The notes: generated from the sequence alone by a model not told the origin. 64,000 bases of DNA from Cycas panzhihuaensis (GCA_023213395.1 CM041465.1:251417741-251481740), one strand, 5' to 3'. Positions 1 to 9,357 are shown, counted from the first letter of the stretch. A program made the numbers and translations.

Positions 1-2690
1 TTTCCTCCAATTGTACTGTCCTTGTCGCCTCTTGCATGACCTCAACAACTTCCTGTAGTCTTCTCTTTTCCACTGCTGGATCTGGAAAATTTGCAGTGTC
101 TGTTAGGTTTGTAGCTTTTTCGCTTCTCGTCTGCACATAAACTGGCTTTTCCTTATCTGGAATTTTTGTAGCCAGATTTGAAGTTTGTATTTTAAGACCA
201 GGATTGTTTGGACAATTTGCCCATTCATGGTTTGCTGGGCCACATTCTTCACAGATATAATCTTTTTCCTGTTTCTCCAATGGATAGTCTGTCCTAAAAT
301 GTCCCCATCTTGAGCATAGATGATAGCGGACTAGTTTTGTCTTTCCTTTATATTGCTTAAAAGAAGAGTTCTCCTTCTTCTGGTAAAAGGATTCTCTTGG
401 TGGATTTCTGTAATAGCATTCCCATGTATTATGGTTTTCTCTCCTACAAATTTCACACCATTTCTTTTTTCTTTGTTGATGTTCATTTCTAAAATGACCC
501 TGTTGTCCACAAGGGGGTGGGCACCATACGTTTTCTCGTGTTTTTCCCACTTTTAGTTTAGCTATTTCATTCCTTAGCTTTTCGATCTCGTCATTCTGCT
601 GATTTTTAGCAGGCATCACAAAGGGCTTCATTGTTTGAGATTTCGATTCTTTTCAACTTCTCAATTTACGGTTGTGGTCCATAAGGACGTTTGTCCTGCA
701 TTCTGGATTCCACTATATGCTGTCCTCGTCTGATTTTCGAATCGCAGCGCCAGTTCCTTAACTTGTTCATAATTATTTAAAGGATGAAACATGATTTTTT
801 CCTTTAAATGAGGTAATAGACCTTGTACAAAGTACTTGAGTGACAGCATAGGATTCATTGGGACAAGAGGATCCATTTTATTTAATATAATTCTTAGTCT
901 ACCATCAAAGTCATTGATTGATTCACCTAGAATTTGTCTGATTTCTTCCAGGGCCTGGAATACCGCCATTGGATCTCTTAACCTTTGAAATCTATTCAGA
1001 AATTTTGTTTGCACTGTTTCCCAACTGGGATTTGTTCCTGCAACATACTAGTACCACGCGATTGCTGTTCCCTGCAATGTGGAAAAAAATCTGGCTTTAA
1101 TTTCTTCTGGATCTTTAATTTTCTTGATTTTTAACATGTTGAAGAACAAAGCGAGGTGATCTCCGGGGTCTCCAGAACCATCGAACTGAAGATATCCAAA
1201 CATGGCATCGTTTTGCACCACCACATATAGGGAAATTGTTTGACTTCCCCCACTTCCTTGCGACATTGTTCTTGGAGCTGAAGAACCTGGTCTCGCTGGG
1301 TCAATTATGTTCAGTTCGTCCTCGCTTCCCCCTTGCTTCAACGTTGCACTTTTTGGGCTTTCTTCAATGAATGATGACCCTGTGAACATGCGAGTCATTC
1401 TATACAATGGGTTCAATACATGAGAGTGATCTTCTTTTATATGCAGAATATAACAGTCCCACCCTGCTGCGGTGGTGTTGTATATTTCTAATTTTAATAA
1501 ATTTTCTTCCCTTGTTTCAGTCTGCAACTGCCTTTTTGCTTGTTTGTCAATTCTTGATTTTTCTTGGAATTCAAGTCTTCCTGCACTGTTTCATTATGCC
1601 TGGGCAATTCTTCATTACTCAATATTTTTTGTGAATTTTCAGATTTAGACAGTAATTCTATGTCTTCATTCAAGTGCAACCCTTTCTGGGTTTGCTAATC
1701 TACTAATTGCTGAGTTTTCGACAAATTTCCTGCTTCTTCTGGCCTCAACCCTTTATGGGTTTGCCTACCTTCTATGTGCTGTTTTAACAGCGAATTACTT
1801 GTCTCTACTTGGCGCAACCCTGGCTGGGTTTGTCACCCCTCCTCTTGCTGGTTTTCCAACAATTTCTCTGTTTCTTCCTGGCGCAACCCTGACTGGGTTT
1901 GCCTGCCTTCTATCTGCTTGTTTTAACAAATAATTTCTTGTCTCTACTTGGCGCAACCATTTGGGTTTGCCGCCCCTCCTCTTCTTTGGTTTTCTAGCAA
2001 TTTCTCTTTCTTCTGGTGCAACCACCGGGTTTGCCTTCTATCTTATTTGCTTTAACGGTAATTTCTTATCTCTACTTGGCGCAACCCTGGCTGGGTTTGC
2101 CGCCCTTCCTCTTGCTGGTTTTCTAGCAATTTCTCTGTTTCTTCCTGGCGCAACCTTGACTGGGTTCGCCCGCCTTCTATGTGCTGTTTTTACAGCGAAT
2201 TTCTTATCTCTACTTGGCGCAACCCTGGCTGGGTTTGCTGCCCCTCCTCTTGCTGGTTTTCCAGCAATTTGTCTACTTCTACCTGGCGCAACTCTGACTG
2301 GGTTTGCTGCCCTAACTCAACCACTTGCTTCTGCTTTAAACTTTGAAATATGCCCAAATTATCCCGTACCTGATTATCTTGAAGATTTTGCAGGTCTTTC
2401 TCTTTCGCGTCTTTATCTTCTGCTTGATTTCCGTCAGAAATTTTTCCGCTTTTTTCTTTCTCTAGCCGACTCGTGTCTTCCTGGGGTTCCTCGTCCTTAT
2501 TGCATTCTATCGGTGCGACTGGGGTCTGGCTTTCCTCCTGCCGCCCCTTCCAACTTCGCTTTTTTACTGGTTTTTTCTCTATTATCTCTCTGGGTCTTCG
2601 CGCGCCTTCCTGGCTCTTCTTCACGTCCTAGCGTCGGCTTCTTTCGTCCCGCGTTTCTATCTTCTTCAGCGAGTTAACCCTAGGTGGCAT
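1..2690 (-). pseudogene. G1 gag polyprotein, broken, with repeat-rich N-terminus and zinc knuckles
   Basis: The likely start is the minus-strand ATG at 2690 (MPPR...), which aligns with the MPPK start of G3 gag. An in-frame TAG follows about 20 codons later. From the N-terminus there is a charged Glu/Lys/Gln region, about ten copies of a 23-residue repeat (1660-2330), the retrotransposon gag core (about 1130-670; motifs FDGSGDPGDHLALF, GTAIAWY, FVQGLLPHLKEKI), then zinc knuckles. One knuckle is intact near 200-245 (CEECGPANHEWANC). Another near 440-480 is split by a 1-nt insertion after CEIC, and a third near 300 has lost its second Cys. The gag core is also interrupted near 1048. The frame from about 330 to position 1 is open and continues out of the window. 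Confidence 0.75.
1660..2330 (-). repeat. Coding minisatellite in G1 gag, about ten units of 69 bp
   Basis: The plus-strand core GGCGCAACCCTGGCTGGGTT recurs near 1675, 1743, 1811, 1881, 1951, 2017, 2079, 2148, 2217 and 2286. Spacing is mostly 68-70 bp, with two shorter units (66 and 62 bp). Two unit types alternate, giving a higher-order period near 138 bp. On the minus strand each unit is 23 codons, with residues such as QTQPGLRQVEIRNSLLKQ and LRQVEVDKLLENQQEEG. The length is a multiple of three, so the array expands the protein without shifting frame. Stops inside some units (for example near 2190) show decay. Confidence 0.9.
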
Positions 2691-2735
2691 GAGCGGCTTC
2701 TGATTTTTACTCTTTCATCTTTTTCCGTTAGGAAA

Positions 2736-2751
2736 TCCGGCAACGGAACCA
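2736..2751 (-). other. G1 primer binding site, tRNA-Glu type
   Basis: The minus strand reads TGGTTCCGTTGCCGGA three bases inside the LTR edge. This is the complement of the 3' end of plant tRNA-Glu (GGCAACGGAACCA), with the match extending into the T-stem. The tRNA assignment comes from remembered tRNA-Glu sequence and was not searched. Confidence 0.75.
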
Positions 2752-2754
2752 ATA

Positions 2755-3306
2755 TGTGCGCGCCTCAATCATGCTTATACAAAATGCAAAGAGAAAGACA
2801 CACACGTTGGGGGGTAAATTCATCCGGAATACTTTCATTCAAAACATGGCACTGCGTCTGGTCCTCTCACAACCGGGCCGCTGTAAAGACAAAATGGCTG
2901 CCTCACATGTGGCACAGCTCTATTACAAGGACATGTATGCAAACTGAATCATATTTCGCACATTGCGGTTCTCTCTTTTATATACAAATTCTGGACGTTA
3001 CATAACTGTTTCCTAAAAGTAAGCTATTTCTTCTAACTGTCATGGGTCTACCCGCTGCCCGGACAGACCCATTCTCTGCCCGAATAGCGGTGGGTAGCGA
3101 TCGCCCGATCGCGTAGCGATCACGCGATCGCGTAGCGATCACCGCAATCAGCGTAGCGATCACCGCATCGGCGTAGCAGTCACTGCACCTTACGTAGCAA
3201 TCGCGCGGCTACTGTAGCGATCTCGTAGCGACTGTAGCGATCTCGTAGCGACTGACTGTGATCGTAGTATCTGTAGTAGTTGTAGCAGCAAAATCAACTA
3301 CACACA
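2755..3306 (-). repeat. G1 5' LTR
   Basis: This LTR lies directly upstream (minus strand) of the primer site. The inner edge is TGTGCGCG on the plus strand (CA on the minus strand). The outer edge near 3306 is inferred from a TG dinucleotide. It contains a GC-rich array of GTAGCGATC words (3088-3300) and is unlike the other LTRs in the window. Confidence 0.6.
3088..3300. repeat. GTAGCGATC short tandem array inside the G1 LTR
   Basis: GTAGCGATC and close variants (GTAGCAATC, GTAGCAGTC, GTAGCGACT) recur about every 10-20 bp, separated by short CG-rich spacers such as ACGCGATCGC. The stretch is much more CpG-rich than its neighbours. Several units contain palindromic GCGATCGC. It lies in the U3-side half of the LTR, so it could act as a block of regulatory sites, but no function can be read from the sequence. 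Confidence 0.8.
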
Positions 3307-3380
3307 ATTTCAACTGTGTATTCCTGTTAGCATTCTGTTTTGGAATGTATAGTGTATTTTGGTAACCTAGATGCTTATTT

Positions 3381-3716
3381 TTAAGTAAATTTTCTCAGTT
3401 TGGTCTCTTTGCTAATGTTTGGGAAGATTTGTAATCTTCCCTCCAACCTAGTTTTCACAAGCAACATGTAGTGTACATCTAGATTCTGATGTGGCAGGTT
3501 CATACACACCCCAATAACTAGTGATACTACATCACATGAGTAGAAAAACCAAAAAGAGAATTCATGATGAAAATGAATGTATTTTGCATGAAAATGAATG
3601 GCTTGATTTAAAGCCTTATTGAAAAATCCCACAATGGTTTATATTCTAATTTTTTAAACCAGTATATGATGTGTTAAGCATGTAAAGATCTGAATATGAT
3701 TGCATAAGAAATTATT
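3381..3716 (-). repeat. Repeat X (G4-type LTR U3 segment) joined to a gag-like scrap
   Basis: About 3455-3716 matches 24421-24685, 39367-39620 and the split copy at 39953-40025 plus 47793-47990. Shared words include CAACATGTAGTGTACATCTA and AATGGCTTGATTTAAAGCC. In the copies at 24421 and 39367 this segment runs straight into the rest of a G4-type LTR, so X is best read as the U3 end of that LTR. Here and at 39953 the inner end instead joins CTAGTTTTCACAAGCAACATG and gag-like sequence. A short minus-strand ORF (3381-3632) spans the junction and is probably accidental. Confidence 0.6.
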
Positions 3717-3996
3717 CATTACTGATGCTACATATTTTATCAGGTTATTACATTAATGCTATTTTATGTTATTGTTGCACTTCATGATATTATCCTGTGA
3801 ATGATTTAATTTATGTTTATGGTGGAAATCTGTTGGATGAATGTGATATATACTTGTTGAATTATTATCATTTGGAGATATTCTACTTTGAATATTATCA
3901 ATTCTATTTTATGCGAATGGGCACCGCTACATTTTTCATGTTCATATGGATACCTTGCAATTTTCTACGAGATGTGTGTGGCAAGTCCACCAAATT
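3717..3996 (+). repeat. End of a C-type LTR, a 46-bp link and the tip of a D-like LTR
   Basis: From 3717 to about 3926 the plus strand matches the reverse complement of the LTR at 26668-26880 and ends GGGCACCGCTACA. The next 46 bases (TTTTTCATGTTCATATGG...) and then TGTGGCAAGTCCACC repeat what lies beside that LTR at 26600-26667. The same composite junction therefore occurs twice in opposite orientation, which points to copying of an already nested structure. Confidence 0.65.
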
Positions 3997-4195
3997 TATG
4001 GTGTGTGACCATAAATCATAACCGTTCCCTAAAAGGCATGTAATCTAGTATAGATTGGTCATTTTCTCACCATTTTGGATGTAAGAGCCGAGCAATTGAG
4101 CCTTGTGTTATGTTCTTAAGGATATGAGAGTTAAGTCAAATGATCTAGTGTCATTTTACCTAGTGTGGGAGTGGGAGACATGTGGTCATTGAGTT
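3997..4195 (+). repeat. Fragment of a G4-type LTR, inverted
   Basis: The plus strand here is the reverse complement of 39170-39350 (shared words include CATTTTGGATGTAAGAGC, CTAGTGTGGGAGTGGGAGAC and GGCATGTAATCTAGTATAGA). It is truncated at both ends. From 4196 to 4234 nothing is recognised. Confidence 0.7.
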
Positions 4196-4234
4196 AAGTC
4201 AAATGAGGCAAGGGGTTCCCTCCCAATGATGGAG

Positions 4235-4455
4235 ACCTTTCTGTCTCTGAGTTTGACCTTCCTCTATCTTTTCCTTGTTATCACTTAGGTCTTTCAGGGT
4301 ATCATCCACATTTATACATTCCTCCTTCCCTAGGGTTTCTTTTTCATTTGTAATGTCACTTTGCTCCAAATTTCCTTGAAAATTCTCCTCCTTTTTTGGG
4401 CTTACAGGTGAGATCCAATTGGGGTAGGTGTTAGTACCATTTGTTTCCCATTTCT
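4235..4455 (-). pseudogene. G2 gag N-terminal fragment, distal piece
   Basis: The sequence is similar to the acidic N-terminal gag region of G4 (38280-38470) and G3, for example TTGTTATCACTTAGGTC beside TTGTTCTCACTTATGCTC. It continues the fragment at 8065-8284 across element A. It is short and degenerate, with no usable frame. Confidence 0.55.
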
Positions 4456-5027
4456 GTAGCGATCTAGTTCTACTTTATAGCAATTTTCCTCAAAATATAG
4501 GTAATAATCCACAAAAGACAATAACTAGATGCTATTCAATAGTAAAATGAATAAGGAACAAGAATTACAGAATCCACCCAAGGAAATAATAATCTTTATT
4601 GTCAAATAATACTAAAATAGAGCGAAATTATAACAAAATACCAGTCTTTGCTGAAGAAGTGAGTTTCCCTCTTCGAGGCGAGGAACCCTCCAAATTACAG
4701 CCCCCAAATGGGTGAGCTAATTGCAGCCCTAGAACCGAAAATGCGCGACCAAAGAACCTCCGACGATGGTTTGGGATGCAGCCCAAACTTCCTATTTATG
4801 GCGATCAAAATACTTTAATTAGAAGTCGGCCAGACTGGGTAATACTACTCAAATAGAAGTCAGCCAAAACTTCTCCAAAACTGGCAGGCTATCTTTAAAC
4901 GGTCATAACTTTTGATATAGATGTCAGAATTAACTTTTGTCTGGACCGTTGGAATCGTTGTTCAGAGGCCTTCAATTTGAATGGTAATAAGCTATTTTTT
5001 TTTTAAACCATACTTTGGAATGCTACA
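4456..5027 (-). repeat. A 3' LTR
   Basis: This 572-bp LTR is bounded by the TSD ATTTC on the left and the polypurine tract on the right. On the minus strand a TATA-like region (TATAAATAGG near 4800) precedes the shared motif GGAGGGTTCCTCGCCTCG followed by AAGAGGG, which is also found in B, C and D. Confidence 0.9.
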
Positions 5028-5097
5028 ATTCCCCTCCCCTTAAAATAATACTTCGCCCTCGAAGTATTGAGAAATACTTGTAGCTCGGTCTAATCTT

Positions 5098-6453
5098 CTA
5101 ACCACCTCCTGCTATATCTTGTAGGTCATGAAGATTTGATTTGATCTTGCATCTTCTATGGAGCTTTGCTAGTAGGAGTCTTGTATTTGTCGATGTTTGT
5201 TCTTGGGACCAGGTACATGCGATGTCTTGTTTTGAATCAGAAGGATCCTGGGACTGGTGAGGGATCTCAATTAACTTGTCTTGGTCTTGCCTTGCATTTG
5301 CACCTTTTATTTCTGAATGGGATGAATTTTGGAAAAAGACGTGAAGGCTTTGGGAAAAGAATTGGTCTTGAGGGTCATGGATTGATGATTGCCTAAAAAA
5401 AGAAAAAGGGGAATGAATCGAGATCAAGCATAAGTCAGAAGGTATAGAAAGAAGGGATAAATTTTGGAATATGTCTTGGATGGAGATGAAAGTTTGTATA
5501 AGTTGTATTGGACCACAACACCTTTTGGGAGCGAAAGATGGATGAGGAATTAGTGATAGAGGTTCTTTATGAAAAAAAGGCTTTAATAGGTTTTTAGGAT
5601 TGGTATTCAAACAAAAGAAAATATTTAATGGAGAAAAACAATAGTGATAGTATGAAATTGCAGGGCTTTGGGAAAAGCTAGACTTGGTTTTGTAAGGGGT
5701 AATACTAAAAGTTGGAACTTGACGAACAGATTGAAGTTGTACAGTGTCCTGTTGAGGTTGGTCTACAGGGGATGAAGGAGTAGGTAAGTAAAGAGATGAA
5801 CTAGGGTTATAGAGAAAAATAGGGATTTGTCCTATGAAAAAATTAAGGGGATTAAGATCATGGCTAACTATGGGTTGAGGAGAGAAGGGCTTTTGTATTG
5901 CTTTTGAACTAGGGAAAGAGAGAGGACATACAAAACTACCGAACAAAATGTGCATGTGTAATGCAGGATCATTAGGTACCTTGCATGAGATTTGTCGAGA
6001 AAAATCTGCTTGTTCTTCATTGTCTTTGTACTGCTCCTGTGTAACTTCACCTTGGATTTCCTCTTTGATATTGAAATGAGACTCTTTTGTGGATTGTGCA
6101 TGCTCCAAGTCTTTTATGTCGTCATATTGTTTTCTTTGGGCTAGATTTCGTTTTAGCACTTGCAAAACCTCTATGATCTCCTCATCAATAATGTCTTATT
6201 CTTGCCCTTCCTCATCTACTTGAATCTCACCTTGCTTATATTCTTTAAAAGCTGTGGTTGTTGCCTCTGAAAATTGGTACCATAGAAAAGGTTCTTTAGC
6301 CCAATTAATGAACCACTCATAAGCTTGTCCATTCAATATCATTTCTAATAATTGTCCGTACTCTTCAAACTCTGTATCAGGCATGAATTCAAAGTCTTCT
6401 ATCCATTTTCTGATGTCTTCATAATCCTCCAAATTAGAAAAATCTGTCTCCAT
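5098..6453 (-). pseudogene. A ORFx: gag-like N-terminus plus long uncharacterised region
   Basis: The frame opens at the ATG at 6453 (METDFSNLEDYEDIRKWIED) and stays open to TAG at 5098, about 450 codons, with one in-frame TAA near 6196 where B and D have Glu or Lys. The first 85 residues look like a retrotransposon gag core (MILNGQAYEWFINWAKEP). A Glu/Gln-rich stretch follows, then some 250 residues unusually rich in Ser, Pro, Phe, His and Gln with blocks shared by B, C and D (FFHKEPLSLI, GPIQLIQTFISIQDIFQN). The second piece (6165-5098) alone is 355 codons without a stop. There is no zinc knuckle and no pol motif. The ORF ends about 60 bp before the polypurine tract. Function is unknown. 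Confidence 0.7.
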
Positions 6454-6656
6454 TTTTTCTCAATAAAGGCTGTACTTCAAGGATTAAAATCTATATTTTC
6501 TATTGGTCAAAACCATCACATATGAGCACTTACTACAAATGTCTTTTTTGCGAAAGAGCCCTTTTTCTTATTTGCAAACAATTGCACTTTCTCAAGAATG
6601 AACAGAACTGCCTTTATATGTTCCAAGTGTTCTTTGCCCTTTACCTTCGAAACGAA

Positions 6657-6668
6657 ACTCTGATACCA
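6657..6668 (-). other. Internal primer binding site copy in A (tRNA-Met type)
   Basis: The minus strand reads ACGCTACAAG then TGGTATCAGAGT, one base from the initiator tRNA-Met site TGGTATCAGAGC. It sits in the middle of the element, at the point where the gag segment changes into the ORFx leader. Confidence 0.75.
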
Positions 6669-6676
6669 CTTGTAGC

Positions 6677-7297
6677 GTTTGGAATTGTTCTGTGTACTCT
6701 TGGATTGTTCCTTCTTGATGTAATCGTGTTAACTGAGCAAAGTAATCTGTATTCCAAGAATCGTCATATTGCTCTACTAATCCTGGTCGTAGATTCTCCC
6801 AGGTGTGTTGACTTGGTAAGTTAATCTTTTTCCACCAGTAGTACCACCTTAACGCCCTTCCGTTTAAGTGTAAGGATGTTATTTCCATCCTTTCCTTAGC
6901 TGTGGAGTTATAGACCTTGAAATAGTTCTCCATTTGTAAGACCCAATTAGTGATATTCTTGGATGCTTCTGGATCGAATTTTTCCAAAGATAATCCTGCC
7001 CCTTTCCATCCATTATCCATGTTGGGAGTTTTCCTTTCGTAAGCTCGTCCATCGAATCTTTGTCTCATTTCCTTGATTTTCTTGATCCATCTGGTCTATC
7101 CCTGATGCAGTGTTGTTATCCATTTCTCTACCTGACACATTTTGTGTTGCTTGATCTGCTTTTGCTAGTAACTTTTGGATTAGGATTGTTAGAGCCTTTA
7201 TGCTCTGGTTTAATTCTGATGCGCCTTCAATTTTTTTCTCTGAGATTCTAGATTGGTCTGCCATCTTCTTGTGAATGAGCTTTTTCCCTGACCTCAA
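6677..7297 (-). pseudogene. Partial Ty3 gag captured in A
   Basis: Two overlapping frames (7297-7013 and 7068-6592) together give an N-terminal Gln/Asp-rich part and a gag core with WVLQMENYFKVYN, MEITSLHLNGRALRWYYWW and YDDSWNTDYFAQLTRLHQEG. A 1-nt shift lies near 7060. A run of about 14 G at 7319-7332 interrupts the region upstream. The reading ends at the internal primer site, after YTEQFQTLQV. No zinc knuckle is reached. This is probably a fragment of the autonomous partner's gag. Confidence 0.7.
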
Positions 7298-7452
7298 TTC
7301 CGTTTCTGCTTCCCTTGGTGGGGGGGGGGGGGAATTTTGACCTTTTTGAGCTTTTACCTCTGGTCTTCTACTTCTTCCTGTGCTGCCTTTGGTATTTCTG
7401 CATTGTCGTTATTGATCATGAAAACCTTCTTTGCTAGGCACTAGTGTTCCTT

Positions 7453-7494
7453 ACAAGTGGTATCAGAGCTTCGTTTCGAGGGAAAAGGGCTTGT
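7453..7494 (+). other. Primer-site segment inverted beside the A 5' LTR
   Basis: For a minus-strand element the site should read TGGTATCAGAGC on the minus strand next to 7492. Instead it reads so on the plus strand (7458-7469), with leader sequence TTCGTTTCGAGGGAAAAGGG following. The flipped block 7458-7489 lies between short inverted repeats ACAAG (7453-7457) and CTTGT (7490-7494). The internal copy at 6657 shows the expected orientation. Confidence 0.8.
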
Positions 7495-8064
7495 AGCGAT
7501 CTAGTTCTACTTTTATAGCAATTTTCCTCAAAATATAGGTAATAATCCACAAAAGACAATAACTAGATGCTATTCAATAGTAAAATGAATAAGGAACAAG
7601 AATTACAGAATCCACCTAAGTAAATAATAATCTTTATTGTCAATTAATACCAAAATAGAGCGAAATTATAACAAAATACCAGTCTTTGCTGAAGAAGTGA
7701 GCTTTCCTCTTCGAAGCGAGAAACCCTCCAAATTATAGCCCCCAAATGGGCGAGCTAATTGCAGCCCTAGAACCGAAAATGCGTGACCAAAGAACCTCCG
7801 ACGATGGTTTGGGATGCAGCCCAAACTTCCTATTTATAGCGATCAAAATACTTTAATTAGAAGTCGGCCAGACTGAGTAATACTACTCAAATAGAAGTCA
7901 GCCCAAACTTCTCCAAAACTGGTAGGCTATCTTTAAATGATCATAACTTTTGATATAGATGTCAGAATTAACTGTCGTCTGGACCGTTGGAATCGTTGTT
8001 CAGAGGGCTTCGATTTGAATGGTAATAAGCTATATTTTTTTTAAGCATACTTTGCAATGCTACA
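7492..8064 (-). repeat. A 5' LTR
   Basis: This 573-bp partner of the LTR at 4456 is flanked on the right by the TSD ATTTC. It carries the same hairpin motif near 7700-7740. Confidence 0.9.
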
Positions 8065-8284
8065 ATTTCTTTCCTCTCCCTATTCTTGAGATGTCTGGGC
8101 TTCGCTTCCCTCAAATTCTTCAATGGACTATCCCTTAGTCTCATTATTATTTAGGCTTAATCTCCTTGCCCTTCTCAATTTAGATTTATTTGACCATCGT
8201 AGTGCCCTTTGTTTACGTGATTCTTTTCCCTTAGGTGAAATGCCCTTTGTGGCTTTCCCACCTTCGAAGGCCTCTTGGTGGCAT
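8065..8284 (-). pseudogene. G2 gag N-terminal fragment, proximal piece
   Basis: The start codon is at 8284 on the minus strand, in the context GGTGGCATTGGAAGG shared with G3. Strong nucleotide similarity to 23050-23270 of G3 (CATCGTAGTGCCCTTTGT, GGCATTGGAAGGTC) identifies the basic-rich gag N-terminus. It is cut by element A at its distal end. Confidence 0.7.
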
Positions 8285-8424
8285 TGGAAGGTCTTCTGAC
8301 TATCGAAGGCTTAGTTGCAGCTTGCCATCATGACGATAGCCAGGGTTCCTTGTCCTTTGAACATACTCCCCTTGTGAAACTTCTAGCCCAATCCCTCCTT
8401 AGTGGACGTAGGCAATGAAATGAA

Positions 8425-9357
8425 TGTTGACTTATTATTTCACTACACTTGTGAAATAAGCACTTGTCAAGGGTCACTGGTTGATAGTCTAGTTTAGGAT
8501 GAAGTCAACATACTTATGTTCCTATTCATTATTATTAAAATCACTTCACACACAATATTGTAGGAATAAATCATCACTTCACCCTCATTATTTCATCACA
8601 GCAGTACACAATCCATCATGCATTCTTCATATAATCATCATAATACGCATAGCACATGATATTACATGTAACTCTTTACTTTATTAAGCAATATCACTAG
8701 TACATATAGTTCTGGAACATATCCTACATATGTTCCAATACTATTCACAATGCACTAGTACATACGTTCCAAAATGGAATACAATAAGGAATGCATTTGC
8801 TGGATCATACACCTGTATAACCTTGCTTGGATTTCCACCCTTGGAATGTATCACATGACTTGCTCGGCTCTCACCGCTGGACTGCTGAGAAAAGTACCCT
8901 TAAATATTCATTTTCGATGACTTTTGGGGTGAATGGTTACGACCCATAGTCATAACCATACCTTTCCATAACCAACGTACCTTTTCACTTAATCATATGA
9001 TTACAATCATTAATCCATGTCCTCTTTGTTTGTATGTCCATACATATGTTTGTCCTTGCTGATGTCATTGAATCTGGGTGCCTTTTGAACCTGTTCTGGT
9101 CATGTGTTCCTTTTTGGCGCATTTTGGCTATTAGCATACTTAAAAGGTATGTACCCTGTGTTACATACCCGAAAGGTACACACCTTGTGTTGCATACCCA
9201 GAAAGCACCTATTTGGTCCTTTATTTATTGGATTCTCTTACACGCTCCTCCGTATAGTTTGCCAGCTGTCCATACCTGCATCTTCTAGGTCAGTACAAGC
9301 TTGCATTCCTGATTTTCCACAGCCCACTTGACATATGTGCCAAAAATAACCCCAACA
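8425..9357 (-). repeat. G2 5' LTR
   Basis: The inner edge TGTTGACTTA lies three bases from a decayed tRNA-Glu site (GGCAATGAAATGAA, 8411-8424). The outer edge is CCCCAACA at 9357. It is about 933 bp and a distant relative of the G3 LTR (TGTTGACTTA start, CACTTGTCAA, GTGTTGCATACC). Confidence 0.75.

Larger units (their letters stand above)
1..3306 (-). mobile_element. G1: 5' part of a Ty3-type LTR retrotransposon, cut by the window edge
   Basis: Reading on the minus strand there is an LTR (3306 to 2755), a primer site matching the 3' end of plant tRNA-Glu, a 48-bp gap and then gag, which runs off the left edge before protease and pol. The gag core and zinc-knuckle region resemble G3 (16771-24215), so both belong to one Ty3 group. 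The outer LTR edge is set by a TG/CA rule only (minus-strand start TGTGTAGTTG), because the second LTR lies outside the window. No TSD can be tested. The gag has stops and at least one frameshift, so this copy is inactive. Confidence 0.8.
4456..8064 (-). mobile_element. A: complete non-autonomous LTR element, TSD ATTTC
   Basis: LTRs at 4456-5027 and 7492-8064 are near-identical (roughly 96 percent by eye) and start TGTAGC / end GCTACA. The 5-bp TSD ATTTC flanks both ends (4451-4455 and 8065-8069). On the minus strand the order is LTR, an inverted primer-site segment, part of a Ty3 gag (7297-6677), a second tRNA-Met primer site with leader (6676-6454), ORFx (6453-5098), a polypurine tract (AAGGGGAGGGGAAT, 5041-5028) and LTR. 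No protease, reverse transcriptase, RNase H or integrase is present. It looks chimeric: a gag-bearing 5' end fused to a whole ORFx-type internal region. Confidence 0.9.
4235..9357 (-). mobile_element. G2: Ty3-type relic split by element A
   Basis: The minus strand carries an LTR (9357-8425), a decayed tRNA-Glu primer site and the N-terminal part of gag (8284-8065), which resumes at 4455-4235 on the other side of element A. Protein and nucleotide similarity is to G3 gag. Everything downstream of the gag N-terminus and the other LTR is missing, replaced by the mosaic at 3307-4195. The relic predates A, whose TSD (ATTTC) lies inside this gag. Confidence 0.75.

Noticed and set aside
1961-2677. 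Plus-strand ORF of 238 codons rich in Leu, Ala, Pro and Phe
   Set aside because: It is the reverse-strand shadow of the G1 gag minisatellite; its apparent hydrophobic repeats come from the 69-bp units.
3088-3300. CRISPR-like array
   Set aside because: Repeats are 9 bp with irregular spacers inside an LTR of a plant element; there are no cas genes.
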